DNA of 64,000 bases from UBA9676 sp963741615 (GCA_963741615.1 CAVUIU010000029.1:434001-498000), one strand, 5' to 3'. Positions 24,873 to 33,668 are shown, counted from the first letter of the stretch. Numbers and translations are program-made. The notes: a model not told the origin generated them from the letters alone.

Positions 24873-25784
24873 ATGGACCAGACGGTAACGGGCCGCGAGG
24901 CACCCGAGTCAGGCACCGCCAGCCCGGTAGCCGACATCGTGATCATCACCGGGATGTCGGGCGCGGGCAGGAGCACGGCCGCCAAGACGCTGGAAGACCT
25001 GGACTGGTTCGTCATCGACAACCTGCCGCCCGGCCTGCTCCCCACGATGATCAATCTGGCCCGCCGCGCCAAGGGGGCGCTGCCGCGGATCGCCGCCGTG
25101 ATGGACGTGCGCAGCCGTGCCTTCTCCAGTGATCTCCAGTCCGCCATCACCGAGCTCGCCACCCGGGGAGTCCGGCCACGCGTGGTCTTCATGGAGGCCG
25201 CGGACGACACGCTCGTCCGCAGGTTCGAGAGCGTGCGCCGCCCGCACCCGCTGCAGGAGGACGGCCGGGTGGTGGACGGGATCGCGGCCGAGCGCGAGCT
25301 ACTGCGGACCGTCCGCGGCGAGGCGGACCTGGTGCTCGACACGTCCGCGCTCAACGTGCACGAACTGCGGGCCAGGCTGCAGGATTTCTTCGGGGCCAGC
25401 GCGGCGGTCGCCCCACGGGTGAGCGTGGTGTCGTTCGGTTACAAGTACGGTCTGCCGGTCAACGCCGATCTGGTGGCGGACTGCAGGTTCCTGCCCAATC
25501 CCCGCTGGATCGAGGCACTCGCCCCGCTGACCGGTCAGGATGAACGGGTCCGGGAGTACGTTCTCAGCCAGCTGGGTGCCGCGGATTTCCTCGACGCCTA
25601 CCTCACCGCACTGCGGGTGACCCTGGCCGGTTACGAGCGTCAGGGAAAGCAGTATGTGACGCTCGCGATCGGCTGCACCGGCGGCAAGCACCGCAGCGTG
25701 GCGATCGCCGAGCAGATCGCGGAACGGCTGGAGGAGACCGGCCTGGGGATCCAGGTCGTGCACCGCGACCTGGGGCGCGAGTGA
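24873..25784 (+). CDS. rapZ: RNase adapter / nucleotide-binding protein RapZ
   Basis: The 303-residue P-loop protein has Walker A GMSGAGRST (Lys replaced by Arg, as often in actinobacteria), and a C-terminal domain with FGYKYGLPVNADLVADCRFLPNP and CTGGKHRSVAIAEQIA. In E. coli RapZ senses glucosamine-6-phosphate and guides RNase E to GlmZ; the actinobacterial role is not settled. The stop overlaps the yvcK GTG (GTGA). The start ATG lies 19 bases after uvrC. Confidence 0.93.
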   Translation: MDQTVTGREAPESGTASPVADIVIITGMSGAGRSTAAKTLEDLDWFVIDNLPPGLLPTMINLARRAKGALPRIAAVMDVRSRAFSSDLQSAITELATRGVRPRVVFMEAADDTLVRRFESVRRPHPLQEDGRVVDGIAAERELLRTVRGEADLVLDTSALNVHELRARLQDFFGASAAVAPRVSVVSFGYKYGLPVNADLVADCRFLPNPRWIEALAPLTGQDERVREYVLSQLGAADFLDAYLTALRVTLAGYERQGKQYVTLAIGCTGGKHRSVAIAEQIAERLEETGLGIQVVHRDLGRE

Positions 25785-26782
25785 CGGCAAAGGAAGCGGG
25801 GCCGGAGCCGGCCCGGGTGGTTCCCGCCGTTCGCCCGCTGAACCCGCGGGTGGTGGCGCTCGGTGGCGGCCACGGGCTGTTCGCCTCCCTGTCCGCGCTG
25901 CGCCGGGTGACCCGTCAGCTCACCGCGATCGTCACCGTGGCCGACGACGGCGGGTCCAGCGGCATGCTCCGCCGTGACTTCGGGGTGCTCCCCCCGGGCG
26001 ACCTGCGGATGGCGCTCGCCGCCCTGTGCGGCGACGACGCCTGGGGCACCACCTGGAGCCGGGTGGTGCAGCACCGGTTCGCCGGCGGCTCGGGGCTGGC
26101 CGGGCACGCCGTCGGCAACGTGCTCATCGTGGCGCTGTGGGAACTGCTGGGGGACACCGTCCAGGGGCTGGACTGGGTGGGCCGGCTGCTGGGCGCACAC
26201 GGCCGGGTGCTGCCCATGGCGTCGGTCCCGCTGGATCTGGTCGCCGAGGTGGAGGGGGCGGACCCGGCGCACCCGGGCCGGATCAGCACCGTTCGCGGCC
26301 AGGCAGCCTGCGCCTCCACCACCGGGCGGGTGCGGTCGATCTCGCTCATCCCGGCCGATCCCCCCGCCTGCCCGGAGGCGGTAGCCGCGATCCGGGACGC
26401 GGACTGGGTGGTGCTCGGGCCGGGCTCATGGTTCACCAGCGTCCTGCCGCACCTGCTCGTCCCGGAACTGGCCGAGGCGCTGACATCCACCCGCGCTCGC
26501 CGCCTGGTGGCGCTGAACCTGGTGCCGCAGCCGGGCGAGACCGGCGGATTCTCACCACATACGCACCTGGAAGTGCTCGCCGATCACGCGCCGGAGCTTA
26601 CCGTGGACATTGTGCTGGCCGACCGCGGCGCGGCGGGCGGGTCGCCAGCAGAACTGGAGAAGGCGGCCGGCCTGCTGGGCGGCAGGCTGGCCCTCGCGGA
26701 CCTGGCGATGCGGGACGGGTCCCCGCGCCACGATCCGCGGCAGCTGGCGGGGGCATTCGCAGAGATCTTCGAGGGGGAGTGA
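25781..26782 (+). CDS. yvcK: Gluconeogenesis factor YvcK (CofD-like UPF0052)
   Basis: The 333-residue protein has the CofD/YvcK motifs VVALGGGHGLFASL, VTVADDGGSSGMLRRD, PGDLRM and LGPGSWFTSVLPHLLV. YvcK binds UDP-GlcNAc and is needed for growth on gluconeogenic carbon and for cell-wall synthesis in firmicutes and mycobacteria. It is coupled to rapZ by a 4-nt overlap and lies four bases before whiA. Confidence 0.94.
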   Translation: MTAKEAGPEPARVVPAVRPLNPRVVALGGGHGLFASLSALRRVTRQLTAIVTVADDGGSSGMLRRDFGVLPPGDLRMALAALCGDDAWGTTWSRVVQHRFAGGSGLAGHAVGNVLIVALWELLGDTVQGLDWVGRLLGAHGRVLPMASVPLDLVAEVEGADPAHPGRISTVRGQAACASTTGRVRSISLIPADPPACPEAVAAIRDADWVVLGPGSWFTSVLPHLLVPELAEALTSTRARRLVALNLVPQPGETGGFSPHTHLEVLADHAPELTVDIVLADRGAAGGSPAELEKAAGLLGGRLALADLAMRDGSPRHDPRQLAGAFAEIFEGE

Positions 26783-26786
26783 ACCG

Positions 26787-27766
26787 ATGGCCATGACTGG
26801 CCTGGTGAAGGACGAGCTGAGCCGCGTCACCGTACTCAAGCCGTGCTGCCGCAAGGCGGAGGTGTCCACCCTGCTGCGCTTCGCCGGCGGCCTGCACCTG
26901 GCGGCCGGCCGGATCGTGATCGAGGCCGAGCTGGACACCGGGGCCGCCGCCCGCCGCTGCGCAAGGACGTGGCCGAAGTGTTCGGCCATTCCTCCGAGCT
27001 GATCGTGCTGGCTCCCAGCGGGCTCCGCAAAGGCAACCGTTATGTGGTCAGGGTGCGCAAGGACGGTGACAGCCTGGCCCGGCAGACCGGCCTGGTGGAC
27101 AGCCACGGGCGGCCCGTCCGCGGCCTGCCCCGGCAGGTCGTGGCCGGCACCACTTGCGACTGCGAGGCCGCCTGGAGGGGTGCGTTCCTGGCCCACGGCA
27201 GCCTGACCGGGCCGGGCCGGTCGATGGCGCTCGAGGTCACCTGCCCCGGCCCGGAGGCGGCGCTGGCACTGGTCGGGGCGGCCCGGCGGCTGAAGATCCA
27301 CGCGAAGGCCCGCGAGGTGCGGGGGGTGGACCGGGTCGTGGTCAGGGACGGGGATGCGATCAGTGCGCTGCTCACCCGGCTGGGCGCCCATGACAGCGTG
27401 CTCGCCTGGGAGGAGCGGCGGATGCGGCGCGAGGTCCGTGCCACCGCGAACCGGCTGGCCAATTTCGACGACGCCAACCTGCGCCGCAGCGCGCGGGCGG
27501 CCGTCGCGGCGGGCGCACGGGTGGAACGGGCGCTGGAGATCCTCGGCGCCGACGCGCCGGAGCACCTCACGGTGGCCGGCCAGCTGCGGATCGAGCATCG
27601 GCAGGCCAGCCTGGAGGAGCTTGGCCAGCTGGCGGACCCGCCGCTGACCAAGGACGCGATCGCCGGCCGGATCCGGCGCCTGCTGGCCATGGCGGACAAA
27701 CGCGCGCGCGAGGAGAACATTCCCGGCACCGACGCGCTGCTGACACCGGAGATGCTCCTTCCGTGA
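26787..27766 (+). pseudogene. whiA: whiA, interrupted by an apparent 1-nt deletion
   Basis: The ATG at 26787 opens a normal WhiA N-terminus (MTGLVKDELSRV preceded by MA, then CCRKAEVSTLLRFAGGLH). After ELDTGAAARR the frame reads CARTWPKC and stops at 27002. The expected continuation (LRKDVAEVFGHSSELIVLAP) is present in the +2-shifted frame and runs intact to 27766 with the C-terminal helix-turn-helix (LEELGQLADPPLTKDAIAGR). One missing base at about 26956-26957 (CGCCG-CTGCGC instead of CGCCGGCTGCGC) explains it. No homopolymer or slippery heptamer is present. GTG 26969 could restart a 265-residue fragment lacking the N-terminal domain. WhiA is a sporulation and division regulator; loss is viable in streptomycetes. 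Sequencing error cannot be excluded. Confidence 0.85.
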
Positions 27767-27769
27767 GTC

Positions 27770-27796
27770 CTACCCCACGGGCCACGGAGTGGGTAG
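27770..27796 (+). terminator. Hairpin after whiA
   Basis: CTACCCCAC (27770-27778) pairs with GTGGGTAG (27789-27796) with one bulged C, immediately after the whiA stop. It likely separates the whiA transcript from gap. Two TAGGGT hexamers at about 27849 and 27882 in the following 150 bases are -10 candidates for gap, without good -35 partners. Confidence 0.45.
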
Positions 27797-27945
27797 CCCA
27801 AGTTGCCCCCCGACAGAGTGGCTTTCGGCCCTGGCGGCACGGCGGCGGATAGGGTGCGCTAGCGGCGGGAACGTTGTCCGGTAGGGTCTACTGCCCGGGG
27901 GCGCGCCCGGGCAACCTAGCAGCTATGGATGAGGAGATCAGAGCC

Positions 27946-28968
27946 GTGACCATCCGCGTGGGCATCAACGGATTCGGCCGGATCGGGCGCAACTTCTGGC
28001 GCGCCGTGCACGCCGCCCAGGCCGGCGGGCAGCCCGGCGATATCGAGATCGTGGCCGCCAACGACCTTGGCGACATGGCGACCTTCGCGCACCTGCTCAA
28101 GTACGACACCGTCATGGGCACCCTCGACCTCGACATCCACGGCGCCGACGGCGCCATCGTGGCCGGGGACCAGCGCCTCACCTGGCTCGCCGAACGGGAC
28201 CCTGCCGCCCTGCCGTGGCGCGACCTGGGGGTCAACGTGGTGATCGAGTTGACAGGCCACTTCACCAAGGCCGAGGACGCGCGCAAGCACCTGGCGGCCG
28301 GCGCGAAGAAGGTCATCATCTCCGCCCCCGCCAAAGGCGAGGACATCACCATCGTGATGGGGGTCAACGACGACGCCTACGACCCGGGCAAGCACGACAT
28401 CATCTCCAACGCGTCCTGCACCACCAACTGCGTGGCGCCGCTGGCGAAGGTGCTGCTGGACAGCTTCGGCATCGTCAAGGGCCTGATGACCACCATCCAC
28501 GCCTACACCAACGACCAGGTGATCCTGGACTTCGTCCACAAGGACCTGCGCCGTGCCCGCGCCGCCGCGCAGAACATCATCCCCACCACCACCGGGGCCG
28601 CCCGGGCGACCGCGCTGGTGCTGCCCGAGCTCAAGGGCAAGCTGGACGGGATGTCGATGCGGGTGCCTGTCATGGACGGCTCGGTCACCGACCTGGTGGT
28701 CCAGGTCGCCCGGGACGTCACCGTGGACGAGGTGAACGCGGCGTACCGGGCGGCGGCCGACGGCCCGCTCAAGGGCTACCTGCACTACACCAGCGACCCG
28801 ATCGTGTCGTCCGACATCGTCGGCACCCCTTACTCCTGCACGTTCGATTCCGGTCTCACCATGACCCTCGGTGACCAGGTCAAGGTGATCGGCTGGTACG
28901 ACAACGAGTGGGGCTACACCAGCCGGCTGGTCGACATCACGGCACTCGTCGGCGGGCGGCTGGGATGA
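27946..28968 (+). CDS. gap: Glyceraldehyde-3-phosphate dehydrogenase, type I
   Basis: The 340-residue NAD-dependent glycolytic enzyme has the Rossmann start VGINGFGRIGRN, catalytic Cys158 in SNASCTTNC, and HAYTNDQ. GTG 27946 is selected: GAGGAG (27931-27936) is nine bases upstream and VTIRVGINGFG is the usual N-terminus; the ATG at 27925 would add MDEEIRA. It begins the gap-pgk-tpiA-secG operon. Confidence 0.97.
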   Translation: MTIRVGINGFGRIGRNFWRAVHAAQAGGQPGDIEIVAANDLGDMATFAHLLKYDTVMGTLDLDIHGADGAIVAGDQRLTWLAERDPAALPWRDLGVNVVIELTGHFTKAEDARKHLAAGAKKVIISAPAKGEDITIVMGVNDDAYDPGKHDIISNASCTTNCVAPLAKVLLDSFGIVKGLMTTIHAYTNDQVILDFVHKDLRRARAAAQNIIPTTTGAARATALVLPELKGKLDGMSMRVPVMDGSVTDLVVQVARDVTVDEVNAAYRAAADGPLKGYLHYTSDPIVSSDIVGTPYSCTFDSGLTMTLGDQVKVIGWYDNEWGYTSRLVDITALVGGRLG

Positions 28969-29032
28969 CAGCTCACCGGAACCGCTGGACCCATAACCCC
29001 CCAAGCCCCTGCAAAACGGGATTCCGGTGCCG

Positions 29033-30238
29033 ATGAAGCGGGTCGACGACCTCGACGTCGCGGGGCAGGCGGTCCTGCTGCGCGCCGACCTCAATGTGCC
29101 GCTCGACGGCACCACGATCACCGATGACCGCCGGATCCGGGCCAGCCTGCCCACCCTGACGGCCCTGACCGGCCGCGGCGCCCGGGTGATCGTCTGTGCT
29201 CATCTCGGCAGGCCCAAGGGCGGCGACTACACCGCCCGTGCGGCCGGTGGCCCGTCGCTGCGGCCGGTCGCGGCCAGGCTGGCGGAGCTGCTCGGCCAGC
29301 CGGTCGCGTTCGCCGGTGACGTGGCCGGCGAGTCGGCCGCCGCCACGGCGGCCGGGCTGGACGACGGCGATGTCGCGCTGCTCGAGAATGTGCGGTTCGA
29401 GCCCGCCGAGACCAGCAAGGACGACGCGGAGCGGACGGCGCTGGCGGGCAGGCTGGCCGCCCTCGCCAGCCGTTATGTCGGCGACGGGTTCGGTGCCATG
29501 CACCGCAGGCACGCCAGCGTCTACGACGTGCCACGGCTGCTGCCGCACGCGGCTGGGCAGCTGGTGCTGGCGGAGCTCTCGGTGCTGCGCCAGCTCACCA
29601 CCGACCCGCCGCGGCCCTACGTGGTGGTGCTGGGAGGCGCCAAGCCGTCGGACAAGCTGGCGGTCATCGGCAACCTCCTCAGCCGCGTCAACCGGCTGCT
29701 CATCGGCGGCGGCATGGCCTATACGTTCCTGGCCGCCCGCGGGGTCGAGACCGGCGGGTCGATGCTGGAGGCCGATCAGATCCCGCGGGTGTCCACCGTG
29801 CTCGAGGAGGCGGCCAGGGCCGGGGTGGAAGTGGTGCTGCCGGTGGACCACCTGGTAGCCGACCATTTCGGGGCCGACGCCGTCGCCGAGGTGGTGACCG
29901 GCCAGGACGTCCCCGCCGGCCGGATCGCGCTCGACATCGGCCCCGCCACGCGGGAGCTGTTCGCGCGCCGGCTGGCCGATGCGAAGACGGTGTTCTGGAA
30001 CGGGCCGCCCGGGGTGTTCGAGTTCCCCGCGTTCGCAGGCGGCACCCTGGCCGTGGCCCGGGCGATCAGCGCCGTAACCGGCCTGACCGTGGTGGGCGGC
30101 GGTGACTCCGCGGCGGCCATCCGGAAGCTGGGTTTCCCGGACGACGCGTTCACGCACATCTCCACCGGTGGCGGGGCCAGCCTGGAATACCTGGAGGGCG
30201 CGGAGCTGCCCGGGCTGACCGCGCTGGAGGACCAGTGA
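29033..30238 (+). CDS. pgk: Phosphoglycerate kinase
   Basis: The 401-residue enzyme transfers phosphate from 1,3-bisphosphoglycerate to ADP. Motifs are LRADLNVPLDG, AHLGRPKG, the substrate loop GAMHRRHASVYDVPRLL, the hinge and nucleotide region VLGGAKPSDKL, and GGGDSAAA at the end. The loop before the substrate His reads GDGFGAMHRRHAS rather than the usual NDAFG(A/T)AHRAHAS, a small divergence. ATG 29033 is chosen over GTG 29027. The stop overlaps the tpiA GTG. Confidence 0.96.
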   Translation: MKRVDDLDVAGQAVLLRADLNVPLDGTTITDDRRIRASLPTLTALTGRGARVIVCAHLGRPKGGDYTARAAGGPSLRPVAARLAELLGQPVAFAGDVAGESAAATAAGLDDGDVALLENVRFEPAETSKDDAERTALAGRLAALASRYVGDGFGAMHRRHASVYDVPRLLPHAAGQLVLAELSVLRQLTTDPPRPYVVVLGGAKPSDKLAVIGNLLSRVNRLLIGGGMAYTFLAARGVETGGSMLEADQIPRVSTVLEEAARAGVEVVLPVDHLVADHFGADAVAEVVTGQDVPAGRIALDIGPATRELFARRLADAKTVFWNGPPGVFEFPAFAGGTLAVARAISAVTGLTVVGGGDSAAAIRKLGFPDDAFTHISTGGGASLEYLEGAELPGLTALEDQ

Positions 30239-31062
30239 GCCGGGCCGGGGGCGCGGGGAGCGCCGGCGGCACGGGGCGCGGCCGGATGCCGCTCATGGCG
30301 GGCAACTGGAAGATGAACAACACCCATTTCGAGGCGATAGCGCTGGTCCAGAAGCTGGCCTTCACCCTCACCGACAAGGACTTCGACGCCACCGAGGTGG
30401 CGGTGCTGCCACCGTTCACGGCGCTTCGCAGCGTGCAGACGCTGGTGGCGGGGGACAAGCTGCGGATCCGCTACGGTGCGCAGGACATCTCCGTCCACGA
30501 CGAGGGCGCCTACACCGGCGAGGTATCCGGGCCGATGCTGGCCAAGCTGGGCTGCACCTACGTGCTGGCCGGCCACTCCGAACGGCGCCAGTACCACGGC
30601 GAGGACGACGCGGTCGTGAACGCGAAGGCCATCGCGGCCTTGCGGTCGGGGATCACCCCGATCGTGTGCGTGGGCGAGAATCTGGCCGTCCGCCAGGCCG
30701 GCGATCACATCGCCCACACGCTGGCCCAGCTCGACGGCTCACTGAGCGGTATCGGCGCGCAACAGGTCGCCGGCCTGGTCGTCGCCTACGAGCCGGTATG
30801 GGCGATCGGCACCGGGGAAGTGGCCCGGCCCGAGGACGCTCAGGAGGTCTGCCACGCGATCCGGGAGCGGGTTTCCGCGGTTCACGGGCACGATGTAGCC
30901 CTGGATGTGCGTATCCTGTATGGCGGGTCGGTTAAGGCCGACAACATCGCTGCGATCATGGCGCAGCCAGCCATCGACGGAGCACTGGTCGGTGGTGCCA
31001 GCCTCGATGCCGGTGAATTCGTCCGGATCTGCCGGTATCGGGAACTGGCCGTGCCCGCCTGA
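30235..31062 (+). CDS. tpiA: Triosephosphate isomerase
   Basis: The TIM barrel has NWKMN (substrate Lys), catalytic His in LAGHSERR, catalytic Glu in VVAYEPVWAIGTG and phosphate loop YGGSVKADN. GTG 30235 overlaps the pgk stop and gives a Gly-rich extension of about 17 residues before MPLMAGNWKMN; ATG 30286 would give a standard length of 258 residues. The choice between the two is open. Confidence 0.96.
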   Translation: MSRAGGAGSAGGTGRGRMPLMAGNWKMNNTHFEAIALVQKLAFTLTDKDFDATEVAVLPPFTALRSVQTLVAGDKLRIRYGAQDISVHDEGAYTGEVSGPMLAKLGCTYVLAGHSERRQYHGEDDAVVNAKAIAALRSGITPIVCVGENLAVRQAGDHIAHTLAQLDGSLSGIGAQQVAGLVVAYEPVWAIGTGEVARPEDAQEVCHAIRERVSAVHGHDVALDVRILYGGSVKADNIAAIMAQPAIDGALVGGASLDAGEFVRICRYRELAVPA

Positions 31063-31082
31063 GTGTCATGGCACCCTTGACA

Positions 31083-31118
31083 TAGCAGCGTGTCGTAGCA
31101 GCGGAACGCCGTAGCAGC
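31083..31118 (+). repeat. Three direct copies of TAGCAGC upstream of secG
   Basis: Copies at 31083, 31096 and 31112 follow a TTGACA (31077-31082). The copies are spaced 13 and 16 bases. They may be part of an internal promoter or operator, but no correctly spaced -10 was found. Confidence 0.5.
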
Positions 31119-31146
31119 AGCAGACCTGGAAGGACGAGCACCGGCA

Positions 31147-31377
31147 GTGGTTATCGGAATTTCTGTCGTCCTCATCATCACCAGCCTGCTCATGGTGCTG
31201 CTCGTCCTGCTGCACAAGGGCAAGGGCGGTGGCTTGTCGGACCTGTTCGGCGGCGGGATGAGCTCCTCGCTCGGCTCATCGTCCGTCGTCGAGCGGAATC
31301 TGGACCGGCTCACTATCTTCACCGGGGTCGTCTGGTTCCTCTGCATCGTCGCCCTCAACTTGTTGCTGAATCACTGA
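31147..31377 (+). CDS. secG: Preprotein translocase subunit SecG
   Basis: The 76-residue membrane protein has two transmembrane segments (about 2-23 and 55-74) joined by the conserved loop HKGKGGGLSDLFGGG. SecG assists SecYE during protein export. GTG 31147 with GGAAGG upstream. It closes the glycolytic operon in the usual actinobacterial order. Confidence 0.95.
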   Translation: MVIGISVVLIITSLLMVLLVLLHKGKGGGLSDLFGGGMSSSLGSSSVVERNLDRLTIFTGVVWFLCIVALNLLLNH

Positions 31378-31412
31378 CGGCCACGGGCAGCGGAAAGGGC
31401 AAGGGGTGGTCT

Positions 31413-31748
31413 GTGAGTAGTGGCAATGCCATCCGGGGAAGCCGCGTCGGGGCGGGTCCCATGGGCGAGGCGGAACGTGGCGAGTCGGCACCGCGGGTGC
31501 ACGTCTCCTTCTGGTGCTCCAACAACCATGAAACCCGGCCGAGTTTCGCCAGTGATGCGGCCGTGCCGGAAACCTGGGATTGCCCCCGGTGCGGGTTCCC
31601 GGCCGGCCGTGACCAGGCAAACCCGCCGGGGCCGCCGCGCAGCGAGCCCTACAAGACTCACCTGGCCTACGTGAAGGAGCGGCGCAGCGACTCCGATGGC
31701 GCCGCCATCCTTGCCGAGGCGCTGGAGAGGCTGCGCAAGCACCCCTGA
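31413..31748 (+). CDS. rbpA: RbpA-family RNA polymerase-binding protein
   Basis: The 111-residue protein reads GNAIRGSRVGAGPMGEAERG, then a zinc-site-like core (FWCSNNHE ... WDCPRCG) and a C-terminal sigma-interaction helix (KTHLAYVKERRSDSDGAAILAEALERL). RbpA proteins bind the RNA polymerase beta subunit and primary sigma factor and stabilise the open complex. This version, next to secG, is the Cys-containing form; actinomycetes can carry a second copy. GTG start 35 bases after secG. Confidence 0.85.
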   Translation: MSSGNAIRGSRVGAGPMGEAERGESAPRVHVSFWCSNNHETRPSFASDAAVPETWDCPRCGFPAGRDQANPPGPPRSEPYKTHLAYVKERRSDSDGAAILAEALERLRKHP

Positions 31749-31762
31749 GGCCACGGCCTTTG

Positions 31763-31771
31763 TTATCCACA
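31763..31771 (+). promoter_or_regulatory. Single perfect DnaA-box-like sequence
   Basis: TTATCCACA matches the classical 9-mer exactly, in a locally AT-rich intergenic region. Only one copy is visible, and dnaA, dnaN or other origin genes are absent, so it is not an origin. It could be an isolated DnaA regulatory or titration site, or chance. Confidence 0.35.
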
Positions 31772-31843
31772 CCTTTTAACCTGGCGCATTCCGGGCCTAA
31801 TGCTGGCATTACTGCGCCCGATACTGATTCATTACGCATTTCT

Positions 31844-31876
31844 GCCAGACATTTTGCCTGCTAGCAGGCGTCTGGC
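31844..31876. terminator. Composite stem-loop downstream of rbpA
   Basis: GCCAGAC (31844-31850) pairs with GTCTGGC (31870-31876); inside, after an ATTTT bulge, GCCTG-CTAG-CAGGC forms a tetraloop hairpin. All 12 base pairs are perfect. It may end the gap-rbpA transcript, although no T-run follows on the plus strand. Confidence 0.45.
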
Positions 31877-32070
31877 GGAACTCCGCCGCGGTCGCGGGAC
31901 GTTCCCGATCCATGAGCCAGCGCTCCGGCGGGTGATCCCCGCTGCAGCGGCTCGGTAGCTGTTCGGAGTGGTGAATTACCCACCTGTGATCAGGTCATGC
32001 CCTTCCGCGGTCCGCCTGCCGGGCGGCGGGGGCGCGGCCAGCCGGAGCGTGGCCCATCAGCGAACCAGTC

Positions 32071-33606
32071 GTGACCACGGTGCCGCCTGGCGCCAGGACC
32101 AGGCTCCTGGGCTGGCTGGCGCTGGCCGGTATCGGTTTCTCATTGCTGGTCATGATCGCGGTTTCGGTGGCCGGGCCGAGCCGGGCCGTGGTGACCGTGC
32201 CGCGGCCGGGGGCCGGGCCGCCGTGGTGGATCGCCTTGCATCCCACGGCGGGGCTGGTCACGGGCGGGTTGTGGGCGGCGGCGGTCACCGGCGCCGGCGG
32301 GGTGGCCGCCGGGCTGGTGGCGATCGGCCGGGGGGCGCGCCCGCCGGCCCGGCTGCTGGTGCTGGCGGCGCTGGCCGTGACCGCGGTGCTCGCGGTGCTG
32401 CCGCCCGCGGGATCCACCGACAGCCTCGACTATGCCGCCTACGGGCGGATGGTGGCGATCGGCCACGACCCCTACGTCATGACCCCCTTCCAGCTCCGGC
32501 TGACCGACGACCCCGTCGGGGCCTTCGCTCCCGTCCCCTGGCAGACCAAGCACTCGCTCTACGGGCCGCTGGCGACGATCGAGCAGGGCACGGCGGCCAT
32601 TCTCGGCGGTGCCTCGGCCGCCCGGATCACGTTCTGGCTGAAGGCGTGGAACGCGCTGGCCTTCGCCATCGTGGTGCTGGCCCTGGACCGGCTGCTGCGC
32701 GCCGATCCGGCGGGCCGCGCCCGGGCACACCTGCTGTGGTCGCTCAACCCCCTGCTGCTGTGGGGACTGGTCGCCGCCGGCCACGTGGACGCGGTCGCCG
32801 CCGCCATCGGCTTCCTCGCCCTGGTCCTGGTCAGCCCGTCCCTGACCGGCCGGGGGCAGGCGGGCACCAGGCCCCGCGTCCTGTCCGCCCTGGCCGCTGG
32901 CGCCCTGGTCGGCATGGCGGTCAACATCAAGATCACTTTCGCGCTGTTCGGCCTGGGCATCGCCTGGGCGGCCCGCAGGTCCCCGCGCACACTGCTCCTG
33001 GTGGCCGCCGGGGCGCTGCTGGTCCTGCTCCCGTCGTATCTGTGGTTCGGGCCACCGGCGATCGCCGTGCTGTTCTACCGGGACGCCAGCCTCACCAGCG
33101 ACAACTTCTACGAGCTGTTCTCCCGGCAGTTCGGGCTGGCCCATCTGCCCGGCCTGACGCTGATGGTGGTGCCGTTGCTGGCCGCGGTGGGCTGGCTGCT
33201 GCTGCGGCGGCTGCCCGACGGCGCCCCCGCCCGCCCGGCGGTCCGGCCCGCCCTCGCGCTGAGCCTGGCCTGGCTGCTGGTCTGGCCCTACCAGCGGCCC
33301 TGGTACGACGCGATGGTCTTCTGCCTGCTCGCCCTCTACCCGGCATCCCGCCTGGACTGGCCGATGCTGGCCCGGCTGGCCGCCGCCACCATCTACTCCA
33401 TGCCCGGCATGCCAGGCAGGGTGGCGGTCGGCTGGCTTGAGCCGATAGGCCACGCGGACCAGGTGCTGCTGGTGCCCCTGGTGCGGCTGGCCTGCCTGCT
33501 GGCCGTCGTCCTGCTGGCGCTGACCGGCGGCTGGCGGATGCGGCGCCCGGCCGGGCCAGCCGGAAGGCAGCCGGATGCCACGGTGATCCTGGCCGGCCAT
33601 TACTGA
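32071..33606 (+). CDS. GT-C type membrane glycosyltransferase (polyprenol-phosphate-mannose-dependent mannosyltransferase-like)
   Basis: The 511-residue protein has about 12 membrane segments and an acidic first-loop motif, STDSLDYAAYGRM, followed by IGHDPYVMTP, the typical layout of actinobacterial alpha-mannosyltransferases such as MptA/MptB. These enzymes use polyprenyl-phospho-mannose on the outer face of the membrane to extend lipoglycans. The linker WQTKHSLYGPL and HVDAVAAAIGFLAL are also family-like. Acceptor unknown. It is alone on its strand and its start GTG at 32071 lacks a strong ribosome site. Confidence 0.75.
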   Translation: MTTVPPGARTRLLGWLALAGIGFSLLVMIAVSVAGPSRAVVTVPRPGAGPPWWIALHPTAGLVTGGLWAAAVTGAGGVAAGLVAIGRGARPPARLLVLAALAVTAVLAVLPPAGSTDSLDYAAYGRMVAIGHDPYVMTPFQLRLTDDPVGAFAPVPWQTKHSLYGPLATIEQGTAAILGGASAARITFWLKAWNALAFAIVVLALDRLLRADPAGRARAHLLWSLNPLLLWGLVAAGHVDAVAAAIGFLALVLVSPSLTGRGQAGTRPRVLSALAAGALVGMAVNIKITFALFGLGIAWAARRSPRTLLLVAAGALLVLLPSYLWFGPPAIAVLFYRDASLTSDNFYELFSRQFGLAHLPGLTLMVVPLLAAVGWLLLRRLPDGAPARPAVRPALALSLAWLLVWPYQRPWYDAMVFCLLALYPASRLDWPMLARLAAATIYSMPGMPGRVAVGWLEPIGHADQVLLVPLVRLACLLAVVLLALTGGWRMRRPAGPAGRQPDATVILAGHY

Positions 33607-33668
33607 TCCGTGACCAGTCCGGGGTGCCGGCCGGCACCCCCGGGATGCCGGGCGTGGAAGATGGGGGG

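Larger units (their letters stand above)
31749..32070 (+). other. 322-nt intergenic region with a DnaA-box match and a composite stem-loop
   Basis: No gene seen. The first 100 bases are unusually AT-rich for this genome. It contains a perfect TTATCCACA (31763-31771) and a large stem-loop at 31844-31876 (described separately). Downstream CGGGACGTTCCCG near 31888 is another small dyad. Confidence 0.6.

Noticed and set aside
26843..27766. A separate full gene starting at GTG 26843 that covers the second part of whiA
   Set aside because: Before about 26957 this frame encodes an unrelated Arg/Pro-rich shadow. Family similarity begins only at the frameshift point, so it is the 3' part of a broken whiA.
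22826..27766. A retron, toxin-antitoxin or phage-defence locus in the uvrC-whiA block
   Set aside because: All genes are explained by the conserved actinobacterial uvrC-rapZ-yvcK-whiA order, with no reverse transcriptase, nuclease pair or small toxin-like genes.
31763..31771. A chromosomal or plasmid origin at the DnaA box
   Set aside because: Only one box, no AT-rich 13-mers, and no dnaA, dnaN, recF or parAB genes nearby.
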